DNA of 64,000 bases from Eublepharis macularius (taxonomy: Eukaryota > Chordata > Lepidosauria > Squamata > Eublepharidae): contig NC_072807.1 of assembly GCF_028583425.1 (NCBI RefSeq), positions 34,539,001 to 34,603,000 of the forward strand, given 5' to 3'. The notes under the pieces are model-generated. The model searched no databases and had not been told where the DNA came from. It saw only the letters and a program-made list of their open reading frames with translations. Below, piece after piece: positions 48,049-61,100 of this stretch. A program made the position numbers and the translations under genes. Every line of letters starts with the position of its first letter. Positions within the stretch are counted from its first letter, which is position 1.

Positions 48049-51000
48049 CTGTTTGGCAGAGAAAATGAAGAGAGCCGGAAGTAGTTTGACAATGAACCCC
48101 CAAAAGTTAGCACATTCTTTAATGCATTTGGTTGTGCTCCATTAAGGTTGTTGTATGGAACAAGAGTTTACCAAGCTTTACCACACTGCCAGTTTTGCCC
48201 TGGGAACATGAGGGCAATGGCCAGACACAGGGGGGGTTACCTCCCCTGCCCACCACAAATACCTTCACGAGAGAAAAAAACAGCATGATTTGAAAGTACA
48301 CCTAGGTGGCATCCAGCCATTTATTTATGAACCCACTTACTTCATTTAGTCCCTGTCTTTCCCTCCAGTGGGGAATGAAAGCAGCTGACATCTTCCCCCC
48401 TCCACAGTTTATCCTTACAACAACCCTGTGAGGTAGGTTAGGCTGAGAGCATGTGATTGGCCCAAGGTTACCCAGCAAGCTTCCATGGCAGAGTGGGGAT
48501 TCGAACTTGGGGCCTCCCAGATGCTAGTCTGGCACTCTTAAGTACTACACTGCACACAGACATCGTGCTTAATCACAGTTTATAAACTGTGGTTTCACTC
48601 AATCGCACGTAAAGGTCATGTCTGAATGCCGCTCCGCTCGTCTTACTCTGCTGAGCAGGAGGGCCTCGCCTCAAGGGGCCAAAGCAGGAGTACACCCACG
48701 CTAGCCATTCTCAGTTTGTACGAATTCTGGCTAGTCGTGACGTCTAAATGAAGGAACTCTTACAAATCTAGCGGAACTTTGCTCTTCTCCAGGAGGTGAG
48801 AGAGCAAAGCTAAAATCTCTTTTCTCAAGCTGATCCTGCCGAGAATAGACCTTTCCTAGACAAAATCAAACACTGAAATGTGGTTTATAAGAACGGAACG
48901 GCCTCTTTTCCTGTATTACGACTTAATCCACAAAGAAGAGCTCGTCCGAGTCTTATTCTGTCCCAAGAAGAGCCACAAGATGTACCTGTTTCCTTCTCCT
49001 CTCAGTGGGCAGGATGCAACCAACCAACCAGCCAGGAGTCTGTTCTCCTGGAAGCAAGGTACGGTTTCCCCACACGACTGGTGATTTGATATATTGAAAG
49101 AATATACTCACCCCTTTGTTGAGAAGGCTGTTTGTCTGCTTGGCTGGAATTTTGCGTGAAATCCTACAGAAACAAAACCAGTGGCATTCAGTTTCTGTGA
49201 GAGAGAAGGTTTCAAAGTAATTGTTTAAAATACCGAATTACACAAATCAAAGAGACGCCGGACTGCGGCTGCAACACAGTGAATCCAGATCCTGAGGTTC
49301 TGTGCAAGCTTTAGAAGCAGCCAAAAGATCTTTTTTCTTTACATCTGGGAAGCATTTTCCCAAGCTTCTGGCCGTACTGCAGGGAAGTGGAACTGATATA
49401 ATAGGTAGGCAGGTAGATTTTGTGTATGACGTCCATCCAATCTGTAGCAAGAATCCTTTCTCTGAATCTTTGTTTTGTCCTAATCGAAGGAGTGCAAAGA
49501 TTTCTGCAGTGTGTTTGAAAACACAAGCATTTCTCAGCAATGCACAATTTACTGTAAGGGCTGGCCACACTAACAAAGGCCAGAAGGGTTTCCCCCTCTT
49601 ATAAAGCCCATGGAATCATGCTCCATAAGAGAGCTGGGAGGTTCTTGTTTTTAAGCATCTTGACAGCATTTTTATCCAAACTAGATATGGATTGCTGAAT
49701 AAGCCAGCCAAAGCTGCACTTGCTGGTTGTTACTACTGTTTGAAATTATTTGTTCCCCTTTTGTAATCACCGTAGGAGCCATGGTGCCAACACAGAAAAG
49801 GCCTTGTACCCCTGGGACGGCCTGTCTCACCTTTGTGAACATAGCAGGGCCTTTGAAGTAGATCTGAATGCTCAGATGCCAGTGTGTTGAGAGCATGCAA
49901 GCCCTTCACGCACGCCTATAATAGCCTCTTTGTACCCTGGCTGCAGACCTGGCTTACTCCAGAGTTTTGCCTTCGACTTCCTTTTGAACTCAACAATTAA
50001 TTAGTACTGCTAACAAGGATTGTGGTAATAGAAGCTCAAAGTCTCTCAAACAACCAATAATTACAAGCATTGGGTTCTTAAACCTGAGCCCCCGGGTGAA
50101 GGCTGGAGAGCTAAGCATTCCCCCACAGGGCCTAAACTAGCCCAGTACTCTGGATTGGTTGGTTTCATGACCTACAAGGTACACAGGTGGAGGGTGTGTG
50201 CAGCATAATTCTACTTGAGATCTTTCCCTGGCTTTCGGTTCGGATTCTTTCTGCCGTGAATAAGATCATGTGGCTGATCACCCAAAGAGGCACTGCTCTG
50301 GGACGTCATCTTCCAGAAGCACCCTACTGGGATCATTTGGGTTAGAATTCATCCCATACACGAGATTTTGGAAAGAGGGGGATGCGAAGATAGCACGGCA
50401 ACGCCCTCGCCCACCCCAAACAGCTTCTGTGATTCTCTTCTTCATTTGTAATAACAGACACATCCTTACTTCCTGTTTTTCTGCTTTGTTCTTATACATC
50501 TACCAACATGGGCTACACCATCGATTTCTTATCAAAACACCCCCCTCCCCAATTTCCCATATGGCACACATTTATTTTCCAATCCCAGGGTCAGGTATCT
50601 CACATTCCCTCAACGGAGGGAGAACCTTCCCTGAAACAAATAGGATATTTGTCTGCGCGAGGCACACAGATTGCGTCTCTCTGTGATAGCAAGTGGAAAT
50701 GTAAGAACAAACGCAAATCTGTTTCTCATTTTGCGATATCTGATTGGGAGGGGGGGAATACCCTGCCCCTCGTACGGCCTGCTTGTTTGTTGGTTTACTA
50801 TTATTATATTAGATTTTTTAAAAAAAATTCCGATGGCCGAACAATTTCCAAAAGTGGAAATGAACATGTCTTCGGGCTGTCAAGCTGTATACGTTCACGC
50901 AAACCAGAAATCCAAGCACTGGTAAAATCAAATGTGAAAAAAACCCCCAAGCATGCTGTACAATGAAATGTTACACCACTGTGCCGATTGCTTTTGGAAA

Positions 51001-52448
51001 GAAAGGGAATGACTCATTTGCCTCTGAGGACCAGCAGCTTGGGGATGGATCCCACAGACGTGGTGTCTTCCTTCACGCGCAAGGAGACTTCCACTTATGG
51101 GGGAACCTCTTGTGCCAGGCGAAGACTCCTTGTGCCACCGGACAGTGTCACCATCCACGGAACTGATCTGGGGATGCATGCTTTGGCATTTCCGGTGCTG
51201 CTAGCGACAGCAGTACTACGAAGCAACTGTTTATGCAAGCAAATGCCGCCGCCAATACACAAAAACAAAGTTACAGAGGCAAAATACTGCAGTTGTTAGC
51301 ACACTGCATGATGACAAGGAATATTTTTAATATCCTGAGCAACGAAAAGAAGTCTGTGGCCCCCTGGAGACCGCTAAGATATTTAAACCTCAACGCCCCA
51401 CTGTTTGAAGTACTCCACATTAGAAAAAAAAACAACGGTATTTTTTCCATTGCTGTTTATGTGGGCCCAATCCATGAAGCATCACCAAAATAGATGAGAG
51501 TTACACAAGAGGAGCACATGGTAGATCATACAAATGGGCCACCAGCTATGTGGAGCAAGAGGAGGAATGAACTCCATTGGGTTTAAAACGAAGGGAAACA
51601 TTTGATTGCATTGTGAATATACAAAACACAACAGTACTGTCATGATGGTATTGCACAAAATAGAATACCGGCAGGCAAAACAAACAAATGAACGAGTAAA
51701 TAAATAAAGTAAATGCTCTGCAGGCAAAGGAGAGGGTACATGTTGAACTGTTTTAAATAATAAATAGATTAACACAAAGCAATTTGAAAGTGATTAGGAA
51801 AGACTTCCACTTGAATTTTCAGAATTCGAGCATATTTGGAATAGGTTGTCACACTACGGTTAATACCCGTTACATAAAATGTGCTGTTTTCTGTACAAAT
51901 ACTAAGCTACATTAATCCTTTTGTTCCAGGTGATATTAAACTGCACTCATCTACGGAGTGGACTCCTTAATATTTACTTTTCAAAAGCTGTCCAATATTA
52001 AATTGATGTCATTCAAAATTCTGCCAGCATGCCTCACTGGTTTTAAGTAAAAATACAACATCGTAACATTGAGCATAAACTTAAATTACTCTGCAGAGGT
52101 TTACTTTTAAAGGAAAAAATGGTGGTGGGGGGGGGCTGTCTCTTAGGGGAAGAAGAATCACCTGATTGATTTGAAGTGAGTGCATTTTTTAAAGCTTCCA
52201 ATGCATAGAAAGGGCTAAGCAACCAATATGCAATCATTTCTTGTGAGACAAAGTACCTGAATGAATGTGGCAAGCAAAATGCAGCTCATCTCTTGCTCCA
52301 GAATTATCTTGTTCTGCGGGTTATTGTAGCAAGCCGCTATTAGCGTCGGAAAGAGTACTTTGATTAAGCGAGGATCACTGAAATACTGGAAGGGCAGTTG
52401 GCAGAGCTTTTGCAAGACGGTGGGATGGCGACCGGACTGGACAATCAC
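47945..52448 (-). CDS. SCAPER: SCAPER, 3' part: last three coding exons
   Basis: SCAPER is a large (about 1400-residue) zinc-finger protein of the endoplasmic reticulum that binds cyclin A/CDK2; loss in humans causes retinitis pigmentosa with intellectual disability (family knowledge). Only the C-terminus lies here, in exons 52257-52448, 49112-49163 and 47945-48048 on the minus strand. All have GT/AG borders and phases 0, 0 and 1. The joined frame has the blocks PTVLQKLCQLPFQYFSDPRL, NKIILEQEMSC and NRFPQQTWEEARQFFLKKEKK at the very end, matching the SCAPER C-terminus by recall. Gene order and orientation (ISL2 plus, SCAPER minus, convergent) match the human locus. Earlier exons lie beyond the right edge or in the upstream intron unseen. 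Confidence 0.93.
48395..48560 (-). mobile_element. tRNA-type SINE, antisense, in last SCAPER intron
   Basis: Inverse of the older subfamily: 'ggggattcgaacttggggcc' and 'gctagtctggcactcttaag'. Confidence 0.75.
49112..49163 (-). CDS. SCAPER: SCAPER penultimate coding exon (52 nt)
   Basis: Very short exon found by following the SCAPER C-terminus: acceptor ttttgtttctgtag, donor gtgagt. It encodes DFTQNSSQADKQPSQQR plus one base, aligning with the divergent linker DLAQTPGQAENQPYQPKG recalled from human SCAPER. Phase 0 in, phase 1 out, which joins exactly to the last exon to form a GAA codon. Confidence 0.88.
52257..52448 (-). CDS. SCAPER: SCAPER antepenultimate coding exon
   Basis: 192 nt, 64 codons, phase 0 at both ends; acceptor ttttttccag, donor gtactt. 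It encodes VIVQSGRHPTVLQKLCQLPF and then YFSDPRLIKVLFPTLIAA, CYNNPQNKIILEQEMSCI, ending LLATFIQ. The helical, HEAT-like C-terminal part of SCAPER. The frame stays open into the downstream intron, but the splice donor and continuity with the next exon mark the true end. Confidence 0.94.
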
Positions 52449-54582
52449 CTGGAAAAAAATGCAGACAGAAGGACATTAGAGCCATGGTGACTCACCTACC
52501 AAATCAGCTGGATGGGAGAGGGGGGAGAACCACTACTGTGAATTTTAAAAGTCGACGGATTTGAGCTTGTTAATTAAGAGCACAGTTGACCACTACAATT
52601 TCTTCTACCATACAACCATTGCACCAGCAACACAAAGACTATTAAAACCTATTATATCTACGTTAAAAATAGTAAAGGAGATTGTACCTATTACATTATA
52701 AAAGAGACAAAGAAATACAGCACGGAGGATTTCGAACACCTACAGATGCAGGATCAGAAAGCAGAAGACAGACTTCTAGAAGGGTTTGCTAAAAAAGTCA
52801 TTCTTCATGTACAACTGGAGTCCTGGAAAGCAAACGCCAATGATCAACCCCGAACTGGAAAGAAAAAGAGCACAGCATAGCAAAGAAGTTGGGCAAGCAG
52901 AGACTCAGAAAGATCCCCCTCCTGTCTGCTCTTTTATCTGCATTTCTATCGGTGCCACTGACTTTAAAAGGGGAATTGTTTACATAAATGGAACTGCTGT
53001 CAGGGAAGCTGGGTTCATAACTGTGTGCGTCTTAAATGACGGAGTCCCGCCACTAAGGGCCTCATCCAAGCCAGAGCAACTCTCTTAAGTTACTTACTTG
53101 ATCCACAAAAGACAGGATGATCTATGGTGAGATTGTTAAAATCAGATCTGCTCCAATGATACTTGATTTGACAGCAAAAACATAAAAGAGCTACTTGACC
53201 CAATTTGGCTTCACTGCATTGGAGGAAGCCCCTAGAAGTTTTGGAACACGGTACAAAACCTAAAAAGGTCAGTATTGCAAATGGTACTTGGGGGAAAAAA
53301 CCCTGGCATTTTACAGGTACACACACCCCGACAAGACTGCGCTCAAATTAAAACCAGAAGGACACAAAGAAGCGGCCAAGACTACAGGAACATAAATTAC
53401 AGGGATTTACAAGTTTTCAAAGAACTTTTAACAATTCGTTAAGAACACATTCTCTGTTCATAATGCAGTTCGGGTCAAGAACAAGATCAACAAAGTAATA
53501 GTTCACATTTTTTAGTTCAATAGCCAAAATGAAATTGAAAACCCGCCGGGGACTGCAGATAGGAACCCCTTAATTCTCTTAAATCCAAATGGAATTTTAA
53601 AGACAACCAAATATGCGACCGTATACCAAGCAAGCCAGGCTCTGCATTGTTTCCTCAAAGATGTCAAAAGAGCAAAGACTGTCACTAAGGTATTAAGGAT
53701 ACTCCCCCGAAACTATATTGGGATCAAGGTTACCAACTTTATTTTTTAAAATTCATAATTTAGCTGCAATTTCTGTGATCATATGTATTTTGGGGAGGGT
53801 TTTGAGGGGGAGAGATCAACTGCCCTGAATGATTAAAAATAGGATCTAACAGCCTTCAGACCTAGAACACAGCAGAAAATGTATTATTTGTAAGTTTGAA
53901 TTGGCCCGGGGATAGTGACGGCCTCTGACTAATAAAGACTACGTTCTGTGTTGTATGAGAAAATCCTACAATCAAAGCGGTTTCCAGAGTCCTTAATTTT
54001 ACACAAATTTCCCACGAACTCCACTATGTGTTCTGTCAAATCCAATGCTTGCTAACTGTAGCATCTTCCTAAAACAAATCCATAGGGAACCAGAATTCGT
54101 ATCTTATCTTCCCCTTTCTCATATTTAAAGCTGGTCTACTCTGACACCATTGTTTCTTAGGGTTTCAGACATGCTGACTCTCATAGATCTGGCAAAAAAA
54201 GAGGAGGACCTGGCACTTATCCCTCATGAGATTCCAGTCCAGTGACTGGAGTTCACTTACCCAACACGGCTATTAAAATCCTCATGTCCCATAGGGCTAC
54301 AACAGGACCAGATATCTCCATCACGAATAACAAGGAAGAACAATGAAACATTTACATTCCAAGTTAGGGAGTGCAAGGGAAAGCTGCATGTGATTCGAAC
54401 GCACCATGCTCTTGCTCATTGTTTACGGCATAGAAATGCCATCTCAACATGACATTCATTTATGGCTTTTTTGGGCAGGTACTACCAGTCCTCCTCTTTG
54501 CTGGCAAGGGCTCAGACAAGTTAGAAAGGAAGAAAATCCGCACTCTCTCTTCCTCCAAAATGGCACTTGTAATTATTTTGTT

Positions 54583-54777
54583 GCCCTGACCGGGATGACC
54601 CAGGTTAGCCTGATTGCATCAGATCTCAGAAGCTAAGCAGAGTCACCCCTGGTTGAGTGGGAGATCACCAAGACAGTCCAGACAATGGCAAACCGTCTTT
54701 GTTCATCTCTTGCCTTGAAATCCCTATAGGTTTGCCATAAGTTGGCTGAGACTTGACAGCACCTTACACACGCACAA
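54583..54777 (+). mobile_element. 5S rRNA-headed Sauria SINE with BovB-like tail
   Basis: The head is 5S-derived: 'cagatctcagaagctaagca' and 'cctggttgagtgggagatca' match internal 5S rRNA sequence. The tail 'tttgccataagttggctgag' and 'acttgacagcaccttacaca' is the BovB-type 3' end used for LINE-driven retroposition. It is a SINE, not a 5S gene. Confidence 0.9.
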
Positions 54778-56967
54778 TTATTGTATCTATCTCTGATGGT
54801 TACTTGTTAAGGGCTTGCTTAACTTCAGCTAAAGAGGACACAGTATGAATCAGCTGCTGTGCCTTGGGGGTCTATTGAAAGAGGATAGGAACAACCACTG
54901 CCTTTGCCTCATTTCACCACAAGTGACAGAGATTAGTTTAGTTGCATCAAGGTGAAGGTGGTATTACAGGGGACTGGGCAGTCTAACAATTTATCAAAAG
55001 ACCAGCTAAGAAGGTTCAAGAGTTTTGCTGAAGGCGGCCTAAGAAATAGCACATAACCAAACTTAGAAGGCATATCTTAGTTTTATTTAGGTATACTAAA
55101 ATTTGGGAGAAATTGCTCAAAGAATAGTAAGTCAATTCCCCCGACCCATGACTCAAATGTCCCTCTCTCCTCCCCTAGTTAACCGATTCCCAGCTGCTCT
55201 CAACTTTCCAAGGGCAATTAGCATGCTCAGGCCTCATCTCTCCCCCCCCCTTTAAACTTTTTCTGTACACCTAAGGAATTATGCAGAAATCCTGATCTTG
55301 TCTGGGGTGTTCCTATTTCCAGTGAGTCGCCACGTTCTAACAATTTCATATCTAGTTGCTTCTCTCACACGATAACCTTTCCAGAAAGTATCTCTAAGCT
55401 TGGGAATCACTGGGTTTGGTATTGCCCCATATATTAGAGAAACCCTAAAGCAGTGGGGTTGTGATCCTCTAGTGGGTTGTGACATGCTCACAGTCACAGG
55501 TGGGTCATGAGGCTCAAACTTCTGAGCTGGGACAGAAGGCTCCAGGCCCTTTGGCAGTGGGAAAAGAGAAGGAAGAGCTGCCCATTCTCTTCCTGCTATG
55601 TCATTTAGAGCCAAGAACTTGACTCAGTTTGAGCCACCGGCAGTCTGGGAGGCAATGGGATAGGGTTTCCAGCCAAGGTGCCCTGCAGCAACTAACCAGA
55701 AGAGATGTCACCATATCATGAGTCAATCTAGGATTCACTTGAAACTGAATGGCAAAAACCACAGAGTTTTGTATAAATCCTAGAATGTCCTAACGACACG
55801 GTGACGTTACTTCTGGTTATGTAGGCAGAAGTGGCATTGCAGTGTCATGGGGTGATGTTTTGCCCCTCTCATTTTTTCCCTGCTGCCTTAGCAGCAGTAG
55901 GGGACAAAGACCAATTGTGGGAAGTTGGCCAGCCTACGGTGGGCACAGAATTTATCCACTGTCTCCCACAGCCATGTCACAAGAGCCTAATTTTGGCCTG
56001 TGGCACTGGATCCCAAACTGTAGAGTCTATTTAGAAAATAACCCCCCTTCAAAAAGTCTGACAATCACTGCCCAAAGGAGTTCCTCTCCTTTGAGCTCTT
56101 CTTCCTCTTCCTGGATCACTCATGTCCTCTTATTAGACAATACTTGCGGATGTATCTATTCACTCCTCACTGGATTGTATAGCTCCATATGGCAAGCAGC
56201 ACCGTTATCTAAAAATTCCAAATTATACCCTTAACGCACTCTTCTCTTCATGCACTCTCTCAGTCTCTTTGTTCCTCTGCCACAAGTCTCTTTTCAAAGC
56301 CCCGAAACTCTGTTTCCATTTTCCACCTCTGCCATTTCATTTTGGCTGCTTCCTATCATTGGAATGCTCTCCCACGACATCCAAATGTCTCCCGCAAAGT
56401 TTTAAAAAAGAAAAACGATCTGGTTTCCCCAGACCTTTCCAGAATGATCTTTCCCCTCCTCCTTCATTCTTCGCCCCACTGTGTCTAATCCTTTTGAAGG
56501 CAACCTTGTGAAGAGGGGCCTATTTATAACAATGATCTTTGTAAAATGCTTAGTTCAGTGGTCCACAATCTTGTCGAGCACTTTTGGAATTTTGAGAATG
56601 GGTAGAGGGGACCACCACAAAATGGCTGTCACAGGTTGGTGAGACCAATCACAAAATGGCTGCCACAGGGGACTGCTGTAATCACAAAACCTGAGGTTGC
56701 AAGCCAAGCATCCTCCTACAATGCAGACAGTGTTGCTGAATGGGAGCTCCCTTTCAGATGCAAGATGATGAGCTCCTGGGCTCTTCTGAAGCATCTTCTG
56801 TTCAAGTGAGGCTGAGGAAAACTAAGATTAATTCAAGGTTTTGGGAAAGAAAGTGGGTGCCAGGAGACACACATAAAGGTCCGGCAGGTTTTGGAAATGG
56901 TGAAAAATCCCTAAAAAAGCATTTTACAGAAAATTTAGGAGGAAGTAATTTGAGTAGGTAAAAACAC

Positions 56968-57345
56968 AACAACAACATTCGATTTATATACTGCCCTTCA
57001 GGACAATTTAACACCCACTCAGAGTGGTTTACAAAGTATGCTATTATTGTCCCCACAACAATCACCCTGTGAATTGGGTGGGGCTGAGAGAGCTCTGAGA
57101 GAGCTGTGACTGACCCAAGGTCACCCAGCTGGCTTCAAGTGGAGGAGCGGGGAATCAAACCTGGCTCTCCAGATTAGAGTCCTGCCTCTCCAGATTAGTC
57201 CTGGCTCTCCAGATTAGAGCTCTGAGAGAGCTGTGACTGACCCAAGGTCACCCAGCTAGCTTCAAGTGGAGGAGCGGGGAATCAAACCTGGCTCTCCAGA
57301 TTACAGTCCTGCCGCTTTTAACTGCTACACCAAAGTGGCTCTCTT
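56968..57345 (-). mobile_element. tRNA-type SINE, antisense, with internal duplication
   Basis: The body segment 'gagagctgtgactgacccaa' through 'gaatcaaacctggctctcca' occurs twice (about 57085-57170 and 57215-57300). The inverted head is at 57320-57345. Confidence 0.85.
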
Positions 57346-60300
57346 TTATTCCACTTTCAAACATCTCTGAAAAAACTTGCCCCTATCACCTGACTCCATC
57401 TTAAGTTAGGTTACTAGCCCATTAGACATACACTCAAAAGATGCATTCAGACATTATGAACAAAAAGGAGTTTGTGACAAACATGAGCTTGTTTAATATT
57501 TTCCAGCATCACACCAAGATCAAAAACTTCCTGGTTTGATGTAATCCCAATTTGTTGTGCAGCTGAAATTATTTCTAGAACACATCTCAAAAAAGCAGCC
57601 AGTGGCAACAGTGCAAAATATTCTAGCATGAATCCACTGGCCTGAGAACGTTGGAGCAGCAGCTAAACATGTTCGCCGCTATCCTCAATGATCGCCTGCT
57701 TAAAATAAATCTGCTAAATCCCACTTTAAAATGGCCTTTGCGAGAATCTGGTGCTGTGCTACATGTCACTGAAGGGTAAACAAGATTTTCAAGGCTGGTC
57801 AAAACAGTCCATTTGCAAAGAGCATTTGATCTTAATTAGACAAGTTGTTTCCCCATCTATCAAAGAACTCTCCAGACGATTCCCTCCCACCCACTATGGT
57901 CCATTAATAAAAAAAAAATCACATTCATCTTTGCGAGTAACATTTGCAGCAATAATCCATTATCCAGAGTTCCTTTAATGTACAATTTTGGTGTTTTTGT
58001 AGAATTGGTCTTTGGGGACGCCAAGAGAGCAGCTTGATATTTGTGAGAGTCACTCTTGATAGCTACATAGCGAGAAAAAAAATATGTGTGTGTCTGTGTG
58101 TGTATATGCAAGTGTTGTGATATATATGTGTGATACTGCGAATATATATTAATTACAGTTATAGTAAATCAGCTCACACTTAAGAGAACCTGTTCTGATT
58201 CCTTTAGGAGGTATACATTTATTTTATGTCCTTATGGGGCACTATGTCCACTACAGAGCTTTCATAGCAGCCTCACAGATAAATAACTGTTAAAAAATCT
58301 GTCAAAAGTCAGAGGAATTACTTGTATTAAAAAAAATCATCTGTTGGCAGCAGTAACAGACTGGAATAGAAGAAGTACAAAGAGGTTAATTTAATCTACC
58401 GTTACTATGGAATAGATGTGAAACTGTATATTCAGAAAAAAAATATTCTAAGATCATGGGCAGGCAGTTCAAGAAGCCAGAAAAGTGGAAAATTATGAGT
58501 CTGAACGACAGGTAATTATTGGCGGTCTCCATTGCAAATACAGGGTGACTGTCATTTCTATCCACAAGTTTGTTTTCTTTTGATGGTCATTTGATTGGAG
58601 ATGGACTTAAAAAAAAAAGCAGAATAGTTGATTTGAAACCAAATTGTAAAGGTTTGATAAAGTTCAAAGGCAGCTTTGATAAAAGAACCGGAATTTATTT
58701 ATATAATCTAATCCAATATAAGACTAGAGCAGCATGGATATTGTGTGACTGTAAATTTCCTAAATAAACTAAATATTTGTTCACATCAGGGATTTTCCTG
58801 TCTGGAAAGGGATACCCACAAGGCAAATTACTACAATCTGGAAAGGAATATCCAGAAGGCAAATTGCTACAAGAGTGTAACGTTTAACAACATGCAGAAC
58901 CTACCAACAACAATCTAAATATTCCAAATGACATTTTAGCCACACAACTGTTTGTATGGATGAATCCTCTCCCTCTCATATTGTACAGCAAAAGCCCTAT
59001 GAGAAACATGGAACACTTTTATACTAGAAATTTAAACGTGCGTCTCTAACCGTACGTGAGAATGTTAAGACTGTTTGGGTCCTCCCACAGATATTCAACG
59101 TGAAATATGCTACTTATTCCTGGAGGGCCAAGCTACCTACTACAGCCAAGTCTTATTGCTAGCAAAAAACCGAATTCTGCGTTAAGCGATGTGTGGAAAC
59201 TCCATTCTCTTTGACTTTCTGCGACTATTTATTCCCTATAGAGATGCAACTCTTTTAGGAACGCTTGGGCTAAAACGCGAATGGGTCTAAAAGGCCAAAT
59301 GCTGCCATTCTCCAATTCTGCCAAACAAACCGAAACGTGATCAGCCGGTAGAACTCCGCTGTGGACGGACTTCGGTTAGCGCCCTTCCATTTACTCTACA
59401 AATTCAGCTTGGTGTAATGTAGTTATCAGTTTTAAACAAGCGGGAACAGAACTTCGGCAATATATTATTGCGAATGGTACAATATTCCGCTATATGCTTA
59501 AAATGCTTGGGTTTACGGGAGGTTATTTATAACTACATAAAAGAACTCGTTCTCGTCTTGATAGATAAGAACAGCGAGTGTCCATCTCTCTTTTGCTCTC
59601 TCTTAAGTCAGAGCTGCATTATTTCTTTGATACTCTATAAACAAATCCCAGACTGTAAGCATTTAATCAGAAGGAGATGTCATCACTCCGGTCAAACGCT
59701 GTCTCATTTTTCTTCCTCTACCATTAGTAAGGGATCTTTCAGGGAAAAAAAAAGGGGGGGAAGTAGTTTTCTTCTAGTATTTATCACTGATATCAGCTGT
59801 CCTACAGTAAAACCATATTTTCAAGTTTTAAAAGGATCACTGAACACAACTTATTCCCCCGAATGGAAGTAAGTATACCTTCAAGTTTTCCTGTAAGAAC
59901 AATTCATTGTAATTTTCATTTCAAGGCTAGCCTTGAATGCTTAAATGTCATTACGAGAGCGGATGATTGAAAGTCAGATTTAAATTCAATCTTAAATCCA
60001 ACGGACAGCTCAAAACGAATCTGCTGGTTAGTGCAGAAATGAATCAGCATATCCTCCAGGCCAAATTTCAGACAGAAGGGACAACTGCCTTGATTTTATT
60101 CACATGGAAGGTGGTTACATATGAAATGTACATTAAAATATACATTTCATAATCTTCCTGTTCACATACAAGCTGTTTAAATCTTAAAATTCCAAGTGTT
60201 ACTTCTCTGATACTGCTATCCTAAATACAATGACCATGCAGTACATAGAATTAATTGAGAGGAGGGATTGGTTACAAGTTCTCCGTATTTTGAACACTGC

Positions 60301-60702
60301 TATAGAAGAACAGTGTTAAAACTCTTGAAGAAAATCCAGTTTCCATGAAACCTCCTTCCAAGTACATGAGCCGTGTGTGGCACTCTAAAACCTGCAATGC
60401 TGTATGCAATGACACTGCTTGAATCTTACTGACTTCTATCAGTTATGCTACATGCCGGATCGGAGCCCTAGGACAGTATGACAAAAGAAAACTGTGACAC
60501 CTTTTAAATGTTCTTTAGATAGCCATCTTAATACAAAATTTTAAAAAGGATAAACAAATGCTGCATTTAAAACAGATAAACTAGTTTGCGGGGAAAAAAG
60601 AATATATAAGTAACAGATGTAAGAAAATATACAGCAAGCGAGAAAAAAAAAGTTTGGAAATGGAAAAGAAAGAACGATGCCTCAAGGCTTTCCAGTTTTA
60701 AT

Positions 60703-61100
60703 GGGAGCATGTGTTTGCGCCTAGGCAGCTGACTTAAAAACGACGTCCTGCGCTCTCAGTTCTTGTGTGAGTGCCATGGGAAAAGCAGTAGGGTTGTAGA
60801 GGCGATTAGGGTGAATTAGTTTCTGGCATGACCGTTATCTGTTATCATACAATGCGGTTGCACTTCATATTCGTCCAGCGAGCTCCGTGAGCTATTTAAA
60901 TATGTCCATGCTGTACCAGAGTATGTGAAATGTTCTGTGGCTTAGTGCTTTCACAAGTGAAATGGATTGCACATGGGCCTCGTTCACGTTTTCCATCCAC
61001 GGGGACTTCCCTCCCCAGTCCAGTCTAGACTGGATGTTGATCCGATGACGGTTGTCTGAAAGTTCCCCGGGACCAGATTTAGCAAACCGCTGCAAAAAGA
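60703..61100 (-). other. Unique sequence with open frame behind a good splice acceptor
   Basis: On the minus strand a pyrimidine-rich acceptor (tttttgcag, ending at 61090) precedes a 65-codon open frame starting RFAKSGPGELSDNRHRINI. I do not recognise it as SCAPER. It may be a conserved non-coding element. Confidence 0.25.

Noticed and set aside
54583-54777. 5S rRNA gene
   Set aside because: Only part of the 5S sequence matches, it is diverged, and it is fused to a BovB-like tail: a SINE.
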